DNA of 8,280 nucleotides from Pseudolysobacter sp. (GCA_025351985.1 JANXUW010000190.1:1-8280), one strand, 5' to 3'. Shown: positions 1-7,538, counted from the first letter of the stretch. Numbers and translations are program-made. The notes: generated by a model not told the origin, from the letters alone.

Positions 1-723
1 GCCACCGACGCGCTCGCGCGAGCAACTGCAGCCGAAATGCAGCGGGCGCAGCGCCGACAGGCGTACATCTTCCTCGTGAAACAGGCGTTGCAGCAAAATC
101 TCGGCAGGCAGGCTGAGCAATTCCTCGGGGCTAAGCGTGGCCAGCAAATGATTGACGCGGTTCCACGCATCGGCATCGACCACCGCATCGTGACCGCCGG
201 TGCTGGCGACCCGTTGCAGCATGATGCCGCCGCAGCGAATGCCGTCGCTGGCGAGCAACAGTCGCGTCGGCAATTGTTCGGAACGATCGAAGTATTGCTC
301 GAATGCAGCGGCGAGACTGGCATTCTCTTCGACCGAAACCAGTCCTTGCGAGCGCAACTGGCTATCCGCATGCTCGATCGTGATTGCGACCACTACGCCG
401 CTGCTGCCGACCGGAAAATCTGCGGTTACCTCGTTTTGCCAGCGCGCCAGTCCGCGCAACCTGCCTTCATGTGTGCATTCGCTGAAAACCAGTGGCAGGG
501 TTTCGCCGCCCTTGAGTTGGATCGACAGCCGGCCCTTAAATTTGATGTTGCCGGTGAACAGGGCGCTGGCGACCAGGGTTTCGGCGAGCACGCGCGCCAC
601 CGATGGCGGATAGTCGGCACGCTCGCGCACCTGAGTCCAGGTCGATTCAAGCCGCACCAGCGCGCCGCTGACGCCGGCGTTTTCCAGCATGAAACGTTGC
701 AGAAAATCAGAATTGTCGGCCAT
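1..723 (-). CDS. hslO: Hsp33 redox-regulated chaperone (HslO), 3' end beyond the window
   Basis: Hsp33 is a cytoplasmic holdase that is inactive when reduced and zinc-bound, and is switched on by oxidative unfolding to protect proteins from aggregation. The minus-strand reading from the ATG at 723-721 gives 241 residues starting MADNSDFLQRFMLENAGVSG. Family hallmarks are the N-terminal 'RFxxExxxVRG'-like segment, the 'YPPSVARVLAETLVASALF' helix (residues 38-57), the 'GRLSIQLKGG' strand (64-73), and 'GIRCGGIMLQ' (161-170). The frame reaches C232-S-C234, the first half of the redox zinc centre, at the same positions as Cys232/Cys234 of the E. coli protein. The second pair (CxxC) and roughly the last 50 residues should lie left of the window. 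Only a weak Shine-Dalgarno-like GGA (730-732) precedes the start. It is divergent from mtgA. Identification is firm; the exact start is fairly sure. Confidence 0.94.
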   Translation of the reverse strand, partial: MADNSDFLQRFMLENAGVSGALVRLESTWTQVRERADYPPSVARVLAETLVASALFTGNIKFKGRLSIQLKGGETLPLVFSECTHEGRLRGLARWQNEVTADFPVGSSGVVVAITIEHADSQLRSQGLVSVEENASLAAAFEQYFDRSEQLPTRLLLASDGIRCGGIMLQRVASTGGHDAVVDADAWNRVNHLLATLSPEELLSLPAEILLQRLFHEEDVRLSALRPLHFGCSCSRERVGG

Positions 724-748
724 GGTCGATCCAGCGTGCGAAAGTTGA

Positions 749-761
749 CCACCATTGGTGG
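749..761. repeat. Short perfect palindrome in the hslO/mtgA divergent gap
   Basis: CCACCA-T-TGGTGG forms a 6-bp inverted repeat around one central base. It sits 26 bp upstream of the hslO start, inside the 121-bp gap between the divergent hslO and mtgA genes. Symmetry and position would fit a small operator or a 5' leader hairpin for hslO, but no regulator or clear promoter boxes could be tied to it. It may be chance. Confidence 0.25.
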
Positions 762-844
762 AGGTGGCGGCAAGGATTGCAAGTGCTCGCGGGCCGTGAT
801 CGACGATGCGATCATGCACGCTCGTTGGCAACCCGATGACCTGC

Positions 845-1576
845 ATGAGTTCGACATCTTCCACGATTACCAAGCCGCGCGGTGCTTGGCGACGCATGTG
901 GCGCTGGACCTGGCGTTTGTTGCTGGCGTGGCTGTTGTTGACGTGGCTGGTTGTGTTGCTGCTGCGTTTTGTGCCGCCGGTCACCAGCGCATTCATGCTG
1001 GGTCGCTGGATCCATGCGCATGTCGCCGGCGAACGGGATTTTCATCTGCGTTACCAGTGGATTCCGTGGCAGCAAGCGGGCAACGAATTGCCGATCGCGC
1101 TGGTCGCCTCGGAGGATCAGAAATTTCCGATCCATCACGGTTTCGATGTGCAGGCGATTCAAGCGGCGCTGGACGAGGCCGATGCCGGCGAAAAATTGCG
1201 CGGCGCCAGCACGATTTCGCAGCAGGTCGCGAAAAATCTGTTCCTCTGGGGTGGGCGCAACTTTGTGCGAAAAGGGCTGGAAGGTTATTTCACCGTGCTG
1301 ATCGAGTTGTGTTGGCCGAAGCGCCGCATCCTCGAAATGTATTTGAACATCGCTGAATTCGGTGACGGTATTTATGGCGCCGAAGCGGCCAGCCGCGTGT
1401 ATTTCCACAAGCCCGCGAGCGCGCTGACGGCGCATGAAGCCGCGCTGTTGACCGCGCTACTGCCGAATCCGCGGCATTACCATATCGATCCACCGACGCC
1501 GTATGTATTGCGCCATACCGCCTGGGTCGAACGCCAGGTGCATCAGTTGGGCGGGCCGGCGTATCTCGAACACTGA
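845..1576 (+). CDS. mtgA: Monofunctional biosynthetic peptidoglycan transglycosylase MtgA
   Basis: MtgA polymerises lipid II into glycan strands at the periplasmic face of the inner membrane (GT51 family). The 243-residue product has a basic N-terminus and one membrane anchor (about residues 22-42, rich in W/L/V), then a GT51 domain. Key motifs are EDQKFPIHHGFD (90-101, catalytic E90), RGASTISQQVAKNLFLW (119-135), RKGLE (142-146), KRRILEMYLNIAEFGDG (159-175, with second acidic residue E164) and the closing PNPRHY / QLGGPAYL region. There is no transpeptidase domain, so it is the monofunctional form. The ATG at 845 is chosen because it gives almost the E. coli MtgA length (242). In-frame alternatives are ATG 806, 836 and 896; 896 would begin right before the anchor. 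None has a good ribosome binding site. It is divergent from hslO and unrelated to the polysaccharide genes downstream. Confidence 0.95.
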   Translation: MSSTSSTITKPRGAWRRMWRWTWRLLLAWLLLTWLVVLLLRFVPPVTSAFMLGRWIHAHVAGERDFHLRYQWIPWQQAGNELPIALVASEDQKFPIHHGFDVQAIQAALDEADAGEKLRGASTISQQVAKNLFLWGGRNFVRKGLEGYFTVLIELCWPKRRILEMYLNIAEFGDGIYGAEAASRVYFHKPASALTAHEAALLTALLPNPRHYHIDPPTPYVLRHTAWVERQVHQLGGPAYLEH

Positions 1577-1619
1577 ACGGGATTTCTGGCCGTGGCTGGC
1601 TCCAGCGCGTCATGTCGGC

Positions 1620-1625
1620 GATAAT
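1620..1625 (+). promoter_or_regulatory. Possible -10 element upstream of wzm
   Basis: GATAAT (5 of 6 match to TATAAT) lies in the 91-bp gap between the mtgA stop and the wzm start, 42 bp before the wzm ATG. No convincing -35 box is seen 16-18 bp upstream. It would be the natural place for the promoter of the polysaccharide operon, but the call rests on one hexamer and position. Confidence 0.3.
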
Positions 1626-1667
1626 GCGCGGCTCAGGCCTGGCGCCACACACTTGAACGATCACCGC

Positions 1668-2456
1668 ATGCGCGCACTCAGTCTGGCGCTAAACTTCACG
1701 CGTCGCGAAATCCGGAATCGCTATCTCGGCAGTTTCAGCGGCGGACTGTGGGCGTTATTGCAACCGCTGATGCAGCTGGCGGTCTACAGTTTTGTCTTCG
1801 TCTATATCTTCAAGGCCGGGCCGATTTTCAAGGCGGGTGCGCAAAACGCAGTCGCCACCGGTTTTGTTCCGTTTCTCGTGATGGGTTTGTGGCCGTGGAT
1901 CGCGTTCTCCGAAGCGATCACGCGCAGCACCACCGTGTTGCCGGAAAATGCCGGGCTGATCGGCAAGGTGGCGTTACCGCGCGAAGTGCTGGTGATCGCC
2001 AGTGTCGGTGCGAGCCTGAGCTTGCACCTGCTCGGTTTCATCGCGATTTGCATTGCGATGGCGCTGTGGGGCACGCCGATCCAGTTGATCATGTTGCCGC
2101 TGGCATTGCTGGTGTATTTGCAGATGGCGCTGCTCGTGCTGGGATTGGGATTTCTGTTCTCGGCGCTGCAGGTTTTTGTGCGCGATCTCGGCCAGGTGCT
2201 GACGCAACTTATGATGCTGTGGCAGTTCACCTCGCCGATATTTTATCCGCGTGAAATCCTGCCGGAGCCGTATCGCGACTGGATGGGTTTCAACCCGTTC
2301 AGCTATTACCCGGAACAGATGCGCGCCTTGTTGCTTGGTTCGGAATCGATCGCGCCCGGCGCCTGTTTCGCGGCGTTGATCGTGGCGCTCGCGGTGCTGG
2401 CTTTGGGTATCGTTGTGTTTCGTCGGCTTGACTCGCATTTCGAGGATTTTCTGTGA
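1668..2456 (+). CDS. wzm: O-antigen/polysaccharide ABC exporter, permease subunit (Wzm-like)
   Basis: This is the membrane subunit of an ABC-2 type exporter that moves lipid-linked polysaccharide across the inner membrane. The 262-residue product has the family signatures: 'NRYLGSFSGGLWALLQPLMQ' near the N-terminus (17-36), a conserved 'LPENAGLIGKVALPREVLVI' loop (91-110), and 'VRDLGQ...FTSPIFYP' (171-194). About six hydrophobic segments are visible, near 25-48, 64-84, 107-133, 138-168, 177-193 and 232-252. The C-terminal 'FRRLDSHFEDFL' is the usual short cytoplasmic tail of these permeases. The ATG at 1668 gives the normal length (about 260). An in-frame TTG at 1653 is possible, and longer versions would carry non-homologous sequence. 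No strong ribosome binding site precedes it. It overlaps wzt by 4 bp. Substrate is not visible from sequence: O-antigen is the best guess from the neighbours, but another lipid-linked glycan is possible. Confidence 0.93.
   Translation: MRALSLALNFTRREIRNRYLGSFSGGLWALLQPLMQLAVYSFVFVYIFKAGPIFKAGAQNAVATGFVPFLVMGLWPWIAFSEAITRSTTVLPENAGLIGKVALPREVLVIASVGASLSLHLLGFIAICIAMALWGTPIQLIMLPLALLVYLQMALLVLGLGFLFSALQVFVRDLGQVLTQLMMLWQFTSPIFYPREILPEPYRDWMGFNPFSYYPEQMRALLLGSESIAPGACFAALIVALAVLALGIVVFRRLDSHFEDFL
2442..2446 (+). promoter_or_regulatory. Ribosome binding site for wzt
   Basis: GAGGA, 6 bases before the GTG at 2453, inside the last codons of wzm. It supports GTG as the wzt start despite the 4-bp overlap with the wzm stop. 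Confidence 0.6.
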
Positions 2457-3703
2457 GCAAGTCCTCAGCAAAAACCGGCTTGTTGGTTCAGGCGCATGGT
2501 CTCGGCAAATCCTATCCCAAGGTGTTTCATCGCAGCGACCGCCTGCGTGCGTTGTTGCGCCTGCTGGCCGGGCGTCGTGAAGTCGATGCGACTACGGTAT
2601 TGCACGATATCAATCTCGAAGTGTGGCGCGGTCAGTCGGTCGGTTTGATCGGCGAAAACGGCGCCGGCAAATCGACCTTGCTGAAACTCATTTCCCGCGT
2701 GCTCACGCCGAGCGCCGGCAACGTCAAGGTGCATGGGCGCATTGGCGCGTTGCTCGAACTCGGCGCGGGTTTTCATCCCGAATACAGCGGTCGCGAAAAC
2801 ATCGCAATGAGTGCCGCGTTGTACGGTTTGAGCAGCGATGAAATCCGCCTGCGTCTGCCCGAAATCATCGAGTTCGCCGACATCGGCCATTACATCGACG
2901 AGCCGGTCAAGCATTATTCGTCCGGCATGGTGGTGCGGCTCGGATTTGCGGTGGTCGCGGCAACGCGGCCCGATCTGCTGATCACCGACGAAGTGCTGGC
3001 CGTGGGCGATGAATCGTTCCAGAAAAAATGCGTGCGCTGGATCGAGGAATATCTCGAAAGCGGCGGCACCCTGCTGCTGGTTTCGCACAGCATGTATCAC
3101 ATCCAGAAGCTCTGCAAACACGCGATCTGGCTCAAGAGCGGCGTGATCTCGGCGCAAGGCGATGTGTTTGATGTGACGCAGGCGTATCTGTCCTACCACG
3201 AGCGCAAAAACACCACGCAGGCGCCGCAGCGCGCCGTGGTCGAGGCGCAAGGCATGGAGTTTCATTTGCTCGATGTCTGGCTCAACGACGAGTCGCACGA
3301 GATGCCGTTGTTGCTCGAACACGGCGACGAATTGCGCATCCGCACCAAGGTGCATTCGCGCGATGGCCGCGTGCCGGTGGTGATGCTCGGTATCGTGCGC
3401 GCCGACAGCACGCCGGTGTATGGCGTCAGTTCCGACATGGACGGTGCCGAGGTGACTTTGCAATCGCCCGGCATCTACATGGCCGAGGTGCATTTCCCCG
3501 CGCTGTGTTTGCTGCCTGGCGGCTACACCGTGCGCATGCACGCGCTGGATACCGAAGGCGTGCGTCTGTTCGACACGATCGAGCGCGGCTTGACGATCCG
3601 CGGCAGTTCGCGCGAACTCGGCATGGTACGTTTGCCACATCGCTGGATCGCACCGAACGCATTGCCGAACGCTGCCGATTCACGCGCCGGCACCGCACCA
3701 TGA
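2453..3703 (+). CDS. wzt: Polysaccharide ABC exporter ATPase with C-terminal glycan-recognition domain (Wzt-like)
   Basis: This ATPase powers Wzm-dependent export of a lipid-linked glycan. The 416-residue product has an N-terminal nucleotide-binding domain (about 10-245) with Walker A GENGAGKST (67-75), the Wzt/TagH hallmark 'LLELGAGFHPEYSGRENI' (100-117), signature YSSGM (155-159), Walker B LLITDE (175-180), D-loop AVGDESF (183-189) and switch H212. The remaining ~155 residues (262-402) read as a beta-rich domain ('GDELRIRTKV', 'PVVMLGIVRADSTPVYGVSS', 'LLPGGYTVRMHALD') like the WztC carbohydrate-binding module, which in E. coli O9a/O8 types recognises the terminal modification of the finished chain. 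Start is GTG in a GTGA overlap with wzm, backed by a GAGGA site. Its stop overlaps the methyltransferase start (ATGA), so all three genes are likely coupled. The presence of the extra domain predicts export of an end-modified chain. Confidence 0.95.
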   Translation: MSKSSAKTGLLVQAHGLGKSYPKVFHRSDRLRALLRLLAGRREVDATTVLHDINLEVWRGQSVGLIGENGAGKSTLLKLISRVLTPSAGNVKVHGRIGALLELGAGFHPEYSGRENIAMSAALYGLSSDEIRLRLPEIIEFADIGHYIDEPVKHYSSGMVVRLGFAVVAATRPDLLITDEVLAVGDESFQKKCVRWIEEYLESGGTLLLVSHSMYHIQKLCKHAIWLKSGVISAQGDVFDVTQAYLSYHERKNTTQAPQRAVVEAQGMEFHLLDVWLNDESHEMPLLLEHGDELRIRTKVHSRDGRVPVVMLGIVRADSTPVYGVSSDMDGAEVTLQSPGIYMAEVHFPALCLLPGGYTVRMHALDTEGVRLFDTIERGLTIRGSSRELGMVRLPHRWIAPNALPNAADSRAGTAP

Positions 3704-4647
3704 CCGATACAAAAGCGTCTGCACTCGAATTCACCGGCGAACGTTTCACGCCGGAATGTTCGCGCGAGATCTGGTACGAACACTGGCATCGTTATGCATT
3801 TTCGCGCGGCCTGGTAACCGGCAAGCGCGTGCTCGATGCTGCGTGCGGCGAAGGTTATGGATCGGCGATGCTCGCCGCCAGCGCGCAATCCGTGCTCGGT
3901 GTCGATATCGCAACCAGCGCGGTGGCGCATGCGCAGTCGCGTTACGGCACGCAGACGAACCTGCGTTTTGCGCAAGGCGATGCTACCGCGCTGGATTTGC
4001 CGGCAGCGTCTTTCGATGTCGTGACGTCGTTCGAAACGCTAGAACATGTGCATGCCCACGATGAACTGGTAGCGGGATTTGCGCGAGTCTTGACCGACGA
4101 CGGTCTGTTGCTGATTTCCTCGCCGGACAAACGCACCTACAGCGATATTTCCGGATTCCGCAACGAGTTCCACGTGCGTGAACTGTATCGCGATGAATTG
4201 CTGGTTTTGTTGCGCCGGCATTTTCCGTCGGTGCGTTTGTACGGTCAGAAATTGCTGTTCCAGTCGGTGCTCTGGGCGCTGGATGAGGGTGATGCAAAAG
4301 CCTCGGGATATGTCGCCGCCACTGCCACGCAAGATGGCGCCAGCATCGACGACAATCTCGATTATGCGCCGCTGTATTTCATCGCCGTGTGCAGCAAGCG
4401 CGAGTTGCCGCTGGCCTTGCCGGGCCTCGCTTTATTCGGCGATCGCGAAGAATCGGTATACGCGCATTACAATCACGAAGTACGCAAGAACATGGCCGCC
4501 GGCGGGCGCATCGCCGAGCTAGAAGCCGAGCTTGATACGCTGCGAAACGAAACCGCAAAATTGCGCGCGTCGCAGGCGGTAAGCACGGAACCACCAGCTG
4601 CCGGCAGCATCAAAGAACCGCGCCCGTGGTGGCGCCGCTGGCGCTAG
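3700..4647 (+). CDS. Class I SAM-dependent methyltransferase with C-terminal coiled coil, putative glycan-modifying enzyme
   Basis: This is a 315-residue Rossmann methyltransferase. The N-terminal 'FTGERFTPECSREIWYEHWHRY' stretch (11-32) is typical of a family common in surface-polysaccharide clusters. SAM-binding motif I is VLDAACGEGYGS (44-55), with acidic D69 in 'LGVDIA'. 'GDATALDLPAASFDVVTS' (93-110), 'FETLEHV' and 'LLLISSPDK' (137-144) supply the later motifs. Residues ~268-292 form a short heptad-like coiled coil (IAELEAELDTLRNETAKLRA), followed by a linker and a Trp/Arg-rich end, PRPWWRRWR, that could touch membrane. The start is the ATG of an ATGA overlap with wzt; it has no separate ribosome site, which suggests coupling. 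Placement directly after a Wzt with a reader domain suggests methylation of the sugar chain, possibly its non-reducing end; that role is inference. There is no kinase domain as in WbdD. It could instead methylate a sugar within the repeat unit. Confidence 0.88.
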   Translation: MTDTKASALEFTGERFTPECSREIWYEHWHRYAFSRGLVTGKRVLDAACGEGYGSAMLAASAQSVLGVDIATSAVAHAQSRYGTQTNLRFAQGDATALDLPAASFDVVTSFETLEHVHAHDELVAGFARVLTDDGLLLISSPDKRTYSDISGFRNEFHVRELYRDELLVLLRRHFPSVRLYGQKLLFQSVLWALDEGDAKASGYVAATATQDGASIDDNLDYAPLYFIAVCSKRELPLALPGLALFGDREESVYAHYNHEVRKNMAAGGRIAELEAELDTLRNETAKLRASQAVSTEPPAAGSIKEPRPWWRRWR

Positions 4648-4675
4648 TCGCCGGTATTCAGGCCAGACAAATTTC

Positions 4676-6541
4676 ATGGAAAAGAACGTGGATTATCAAA
4701 TCAATTACGGTGCGGTTCCGGTCGGTGCAACCGCCGCGGTGCGGCCCGATCCGAATGCGCCGTTGTATGCCTCGGTGGACGGTTTTGTCGCGTCGTTGTC
4801 GTCCAGCGAATGTGTGTTCATGGCCAAACGCGATGGCGAACCGCACGTCATGACCTTCCAGGTTTTGCAGGCGATGGATCAGTGCCGCGAGTTCCGCACG
4901 CTGGACGAACACATCGCCCGCATCCTCACCACGATTCCGAATCTCGGCAATCAGCGTGAGGGCATGCAGCGCGTGCTCGAAAGCCTGATCAAACGTGGCC
5001 TGATGATCGCGGAAAAAGATTTCATCACCGAACTCGCGAATGTCGCGCCAAGGATGCAGGCACCGTTGCGGGCGATCTTCATTCGCGCCTGCGATCGACC
5101 GGCGCAACTGGAACGTCTGCTGATTTCCCTGACCGACTACGAGCGCCGCTTCCGCGCGGGCCGGCACTACGTTTTGCTCGACGATTCGGTCGACGAAAAA
5201 AACATCAATCGCCAGCGCGATCTGTTGCGCGAATTCGCGCGTAGCACCGGTTGCAAGGTCAGCCATGTCGGCGCGGGCGAGCGGCGCAAACTGGCCGAGC
5301 GCCTACAAAAAGCGTTGCCGCAGAGCCGTGCCATTCTGCCGCATTTGTTCGAGCGTGGAGCGGAGCAGCGTTTCGGCGGCGGTCGCGGCTGGAATCTTGC
5401 GTTGTTGCTTTCGGCCGGCGCGCGCATGGCCTTGTTCGACGAAGACCAGCGCCTGCCGCTGCGACGTTTCGACAATGCGCGCGATGGCCTCGATCCCGAT
5501 CCGAACGGCAAATCCTTCGCGCGTTTTTATCGCAACTTCGACGGCGCGCAAGGTGCGGGCGAAGAAGTCATCGAAGATCCGTTCGCCTTGCATCTCGAAG
5601 CCTGCGGTCAGTCGCTCGGCGCGCTCAGCGCCAACGATGCGTTTCGCCTTGATCGCCAGGCGCTGCGCGGCTTGAATCTGAGTCGCCTGAATCTGCTCTC
5701 GCCGGAAGCGCACGTGATCAGCACGCTGCAAGGCACCTACGGCGCGTCGCGTACCGAATCGGGCGCGTGGATGTATCAGCTCGATGCCGAAAGTCGCGCC
5801 GATTTCTGGCGCGATCGCGACAGCTATCTGCGCAATGTCGAGTCGCGCAATCTCTGGTACGGCGTGCCGCAGGCGCGCGTTTCGAGCGCGGTATTTTTCT
5901 CGCCGTTCGTGTTCGACAACAGCCTGATGTTGCCGTGTACCAATCCGCTAGGTCGTGGTGAAGACGGGCTGTTCAGCGTCGGCACCAGCTTCTGTCATCC
6001 CGATTCGGTGGTGATGGAATTGCCGGTATCGATCGGCCATGTGCAGGAGTCGGAACGCACGCGTTCTGACAAAACCATGCAGGCGCATACGCCGCGCTTC
6101 AATCATTTTCTGTGCGATTTTATCCAGCGCCAGGTGCCGAGTCATCGCGCCGGCGATCCGGGTCAGCGCATGCATCTGTTGGCCGAAGTTCTGCGCGATC
6201 TGGCCAGTGCGACCGAACGCGAACGCGTCGCCCATCTGCGCGAATATCTGAGTTTCGCTCGCGCCGATCTGATCGAACGCCTGCAGCAACAACTCGAAGG
6301 CGCGAAGGATGCGCCGGTGTACTGGGAGGCCGACATGCGGGCCATCGTTCAGGCGAATGGCAAGGCACTGACGACAAAATCGGCGCCGCGCCTGGCCGAC
6401 TGGGATGATGCCAGCAGCGAGCGCGATTGCGCCGATGCGCTGAGCAGCGAGTTGCGCCAGTTGGCAGATGCGTATGCCGTGTGGCCGGCAATGTGGCAAC
6501 ACGCGCACGACCAGGGCGACAAGCTGCTCGCCGGATTGTGA
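4676..6541 (+). CDS. Large GT-A-type glycosyltransferase with N-terminal PqqD-like winged-helix region
   Basis: The product is 621 residues. Residues ~30-120 resemble a PqqD-like winged helix: a short beta part ('ECVFMAKRDGEPHVMTFQVLQAMDQCREF') followed by helices ('LDEHIARIL', 'MQRVLESLIKRGLM'). From ~130 a GT-A-like core begins: 'LRAIFIRACDRPAQLERLLISL' (131-152), 'YVLLDDS' (165-171), 'RGWNLALLLSAGARMALFDED' (237-257, a DxD-like D255-E-D257), and 'GRGEDGLFSVG' (427-437), which resembles the GED catalytic/acceptor motif of GT2 enzymes. Residues ~470-621 are mainly helical and unrecognised. No membrane segment or signal peptide is seen. It probably adds a sugar in building the polysaccharide exported by Wzm/Wzt, but donor and linkage cannot be read. 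The ATG at 4676 follows the methyltransferase stop by 28 bp and lacks a clear ribosome site. The gene is certain; the glycosyltransferase assignment is moderately sure and the N-terminal domain is inference. Confidence 0.8.
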   Translation: MEKNVDYQINYGAVPVGATAAVRPDPNAPLYASVDGFVASLSSSECVFMAKRDGEPHVMTFQVLQAMDQCREFRTLDEHIARILTTIPNLGNQREGMQRVLESLIKRGLMIAEKDFITELANVAPRMQAPLRAIFIRACDRPAQLERLLISLTDYERRFRAGRHYVLLDDSVDEKNINRQRDLLREFARSTGCKVSHVGAGERRKLAERLQKALPQSRAILPHLFERGAEQRFGGGRGWNLALLLSAGARMALFDEDQRLPLRRFDNARDGLDPDPNGKSFARFYRNFDGAQGAGEEVIEDPFALHLEACGQSLGALSANDAFRLDRQALRGLNLSRLNLLSPEAHVISTLQGTYGASRTESGAWMYQLDAESRADFWRDRDSYLRNVESRNLWYGVPQARVSSAVFFSPFVFDNSLMLPCTNPLGRGEDGLFSVGTSFCHPDSVVMELPVSIGHVQESERTRSDKTMQAHTPRFNHFLCDFIQRQVPSHRAGDPGQRMHLLAEVLRDLASATERERVAHLREYLSFARADLIERLQQQLEGAKDAPVYWEADMRAIVQANGKALTTKSAPRLADWDDASSERDCADALSSELRQLADAYAVWPAMWQHAHDQGDKLLAGL

Positions 6542-6542
6542 T

Positions 6543-6567
6543 CGACGCGCGCGCAACCGACGCGTCG
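6543..6567 (+). repeat. Inverted repeat between the two glycosyltransferase genes
   Basis: CGACGCG (6543-6549) and CGCGTCG (6561-6567) can pair as a 7-bp GC-rich stem with an 11-base loop in the 49-bp gap. No T-run follows, so it is not a classical terminator. It might modulate or stabilise the operon transcript, or be chance in GC-rich DNA. Confidence 0.25.
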
Positions 6568-6590
6568 CCGAAATTTTCGCGGCTCCATCC

Positions 6591-7490
6591 ATGCCCGCGT
6601 TGACCAGCGTCATTATCGTTGCCGCCGATAGCGGCGCCACGCTCGATGCGTGTGTCGCGCAGGTGCTGGCGAGTTCCGCGCCGTTCGAGCTCATCATCGC
6701 CGACAACGCTTCCACGGATGGCGCGATCGAGCGATTGCAACAGCGGTTCGCTGACGATGATCGTCTGCGAATTTTCCGCAACGAGAAAAATCTCGGTTTC
6801 GGCCCGGCCTGCAATCTTGCGTCACGGTACGCGCGTGGCGATGCCGTGCTTTTTCTCAATCCCGATTGTTTTATCGAGACCGACAGCATCGCGCGACTGC
6901 GTGATTTATCGATGCAGCAAAACGAGGCCGGCCTGATCGGTGTCTGCATCTGTGAACCCGATGGCCGACCGGCGCGCGCGATCCGTCGTCGCGATCCGTT
7001 GCTGCGTCGTGCGCTGATGAGTTTCAGTGGATTATCGCGTTGGGAAAATCGCTGGCCGGCGTTGCAGGGCGTCGAAATGCCGCCGCTCGTCTCAGTGCAA
7101 AATGCATCGATCGAAAATGTCGAAGCAGTATCCGGCGCGTTGATGTTCCTGCCGCGCGATGTCTTCGAAAAAATCGGTGGATTCGATCCGGAATATTTCC
7201 TGCATTGTGAAGATATGGACTTGTGTCGCCGTGTGCGCGACGGCGGTTATCGCGTTCTGTTCGCCGGCGATGTGCGCGTGATTCATCGCCAGGGCAGTTC
7301 GAGCCGGCATCGTCCGGTATTCGTCGCACGCCACAAACATCGTGGCATGTGGCGCTGGTTTCGCAAGTTCGATCCGGCGGCGCGGAATCCGATATTGCGC
7401 GCTATCGTCTGGCTCGGTATCTGGGCACATTTTGCGATCGTCTGGCCGCGGCTGATGTTCTCGATGTGGCGACAATCGCGCGCCGCCTGA
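6591..7490 (+). CDS. GT2-family glycosyltransferase, WbbL/rhamnosyltransferase-like
   Basis: This inverting GT-A enzyme of the COG1216 type probably adds a sugar (rhamnose in several characterised relatives) to the lipid-linked glycan on the cytoplasmic side. The 299-residue product opens with '[18 protein letters not shown]' (5-22) and has donor-site '[10 protein letters not shown]' (35-44), '[14 protein letters not shown]' (64-77), the DxD-equivalent 'FLNPD' (88-92), '[24 protein letters not shown]' (180-203) and the catalytic '[17 protein letters not shown]' (206-222). These are in the order and spacing of WbbL-like enzymes. The C-terminus (about 267-290) is hydrophobic after a basic cluster ([13 protein letters not shown]), suggesting membrane association. 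ATG 6591 is chosen because homology begins immediately after it; longer in-frame versions would run back into the preceding gene. It is the last gene of the polysaccharide run. Sugar specificity cannot be assigned. Confidence 0.93.
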   Translation: MPALTSVIIVAADSGATLDACVAQVLASSAPFELIIADNASTDGAIERLQQRFADDDRLRIFRNEKNLGFGPACNLASRYARGDAVLFLNPDCFIETDSIARLRDLSMQQNEAGLIGVCICEPDGRPARAIRRRDPLLRRALMSFSGLSRWENRWPALQGVEMPPLVSVQNASIENVEAVSGALMFLPRDVFEKIGGFDPEYFLHCEDMDLCRRVRDGGYRVLFAGDVRVIHRQGSSSRHRPVFVARHKHRGMWRWFRKFDPAARNPILRAIVWLGIWAHFAIVWPRLMFSMWRQSRAA

Positions 7491-7504
7491 GTGGATTTCT
7501 CAAC

Positions 7505-7528
7505 GTCCGCAGCGTAGCGTTTGCGGAC
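7505..7528 (+). repeat. Hairpin between the polysaccharide operon and def
   Basis: GTCCGCA (7505-7511) and TGCGGAC (7522-7528) form a perfect 7-bp stem with a 10-base loop, 14 bp after the stop of the last glycosyltransferase and 23 bp before the def start. No T-run follows (ACACAAACC comes next), so it could be a weak or factor-assisted terminator, an mRNA 3'-end stabiliser, or a leader hairpin of def. Confidence 0.4.
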
Positions 7529-7538
7529 ACAAACCTGT

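Noticed and set aside
37..1356. Plus-strand 439-codon open frame across the hslO region
   Set aside because: It is antisense to hslO and then overlaps mtgA out of frame. Its translation has no recognisable motif and both overlapped genes are clear family members.
2465..3640. Minus-strand 391-codon open frame opposite wzt
   Set aside because: It mirrors the codon structure of wzt, is rich in H/Q/R/A as antisense shadows are, and has no domain signature.
4676..5040. RiPP biosynthesis system suggested by the PqqD-like N-terminus
   Set aside because: No radical SAM enzyme, peptidase, lanthipeptide-type enzyme or short precursor peptide is present; all neighbours are polysaccharide genes.
5948..6949. 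Minus-strand 333-codon open frame spanning the junction of the two glycosyltransferase genes
   Set aside because: It is antisense to two supported genes and has no family motif; it is explained by GC-rich third-position bias.
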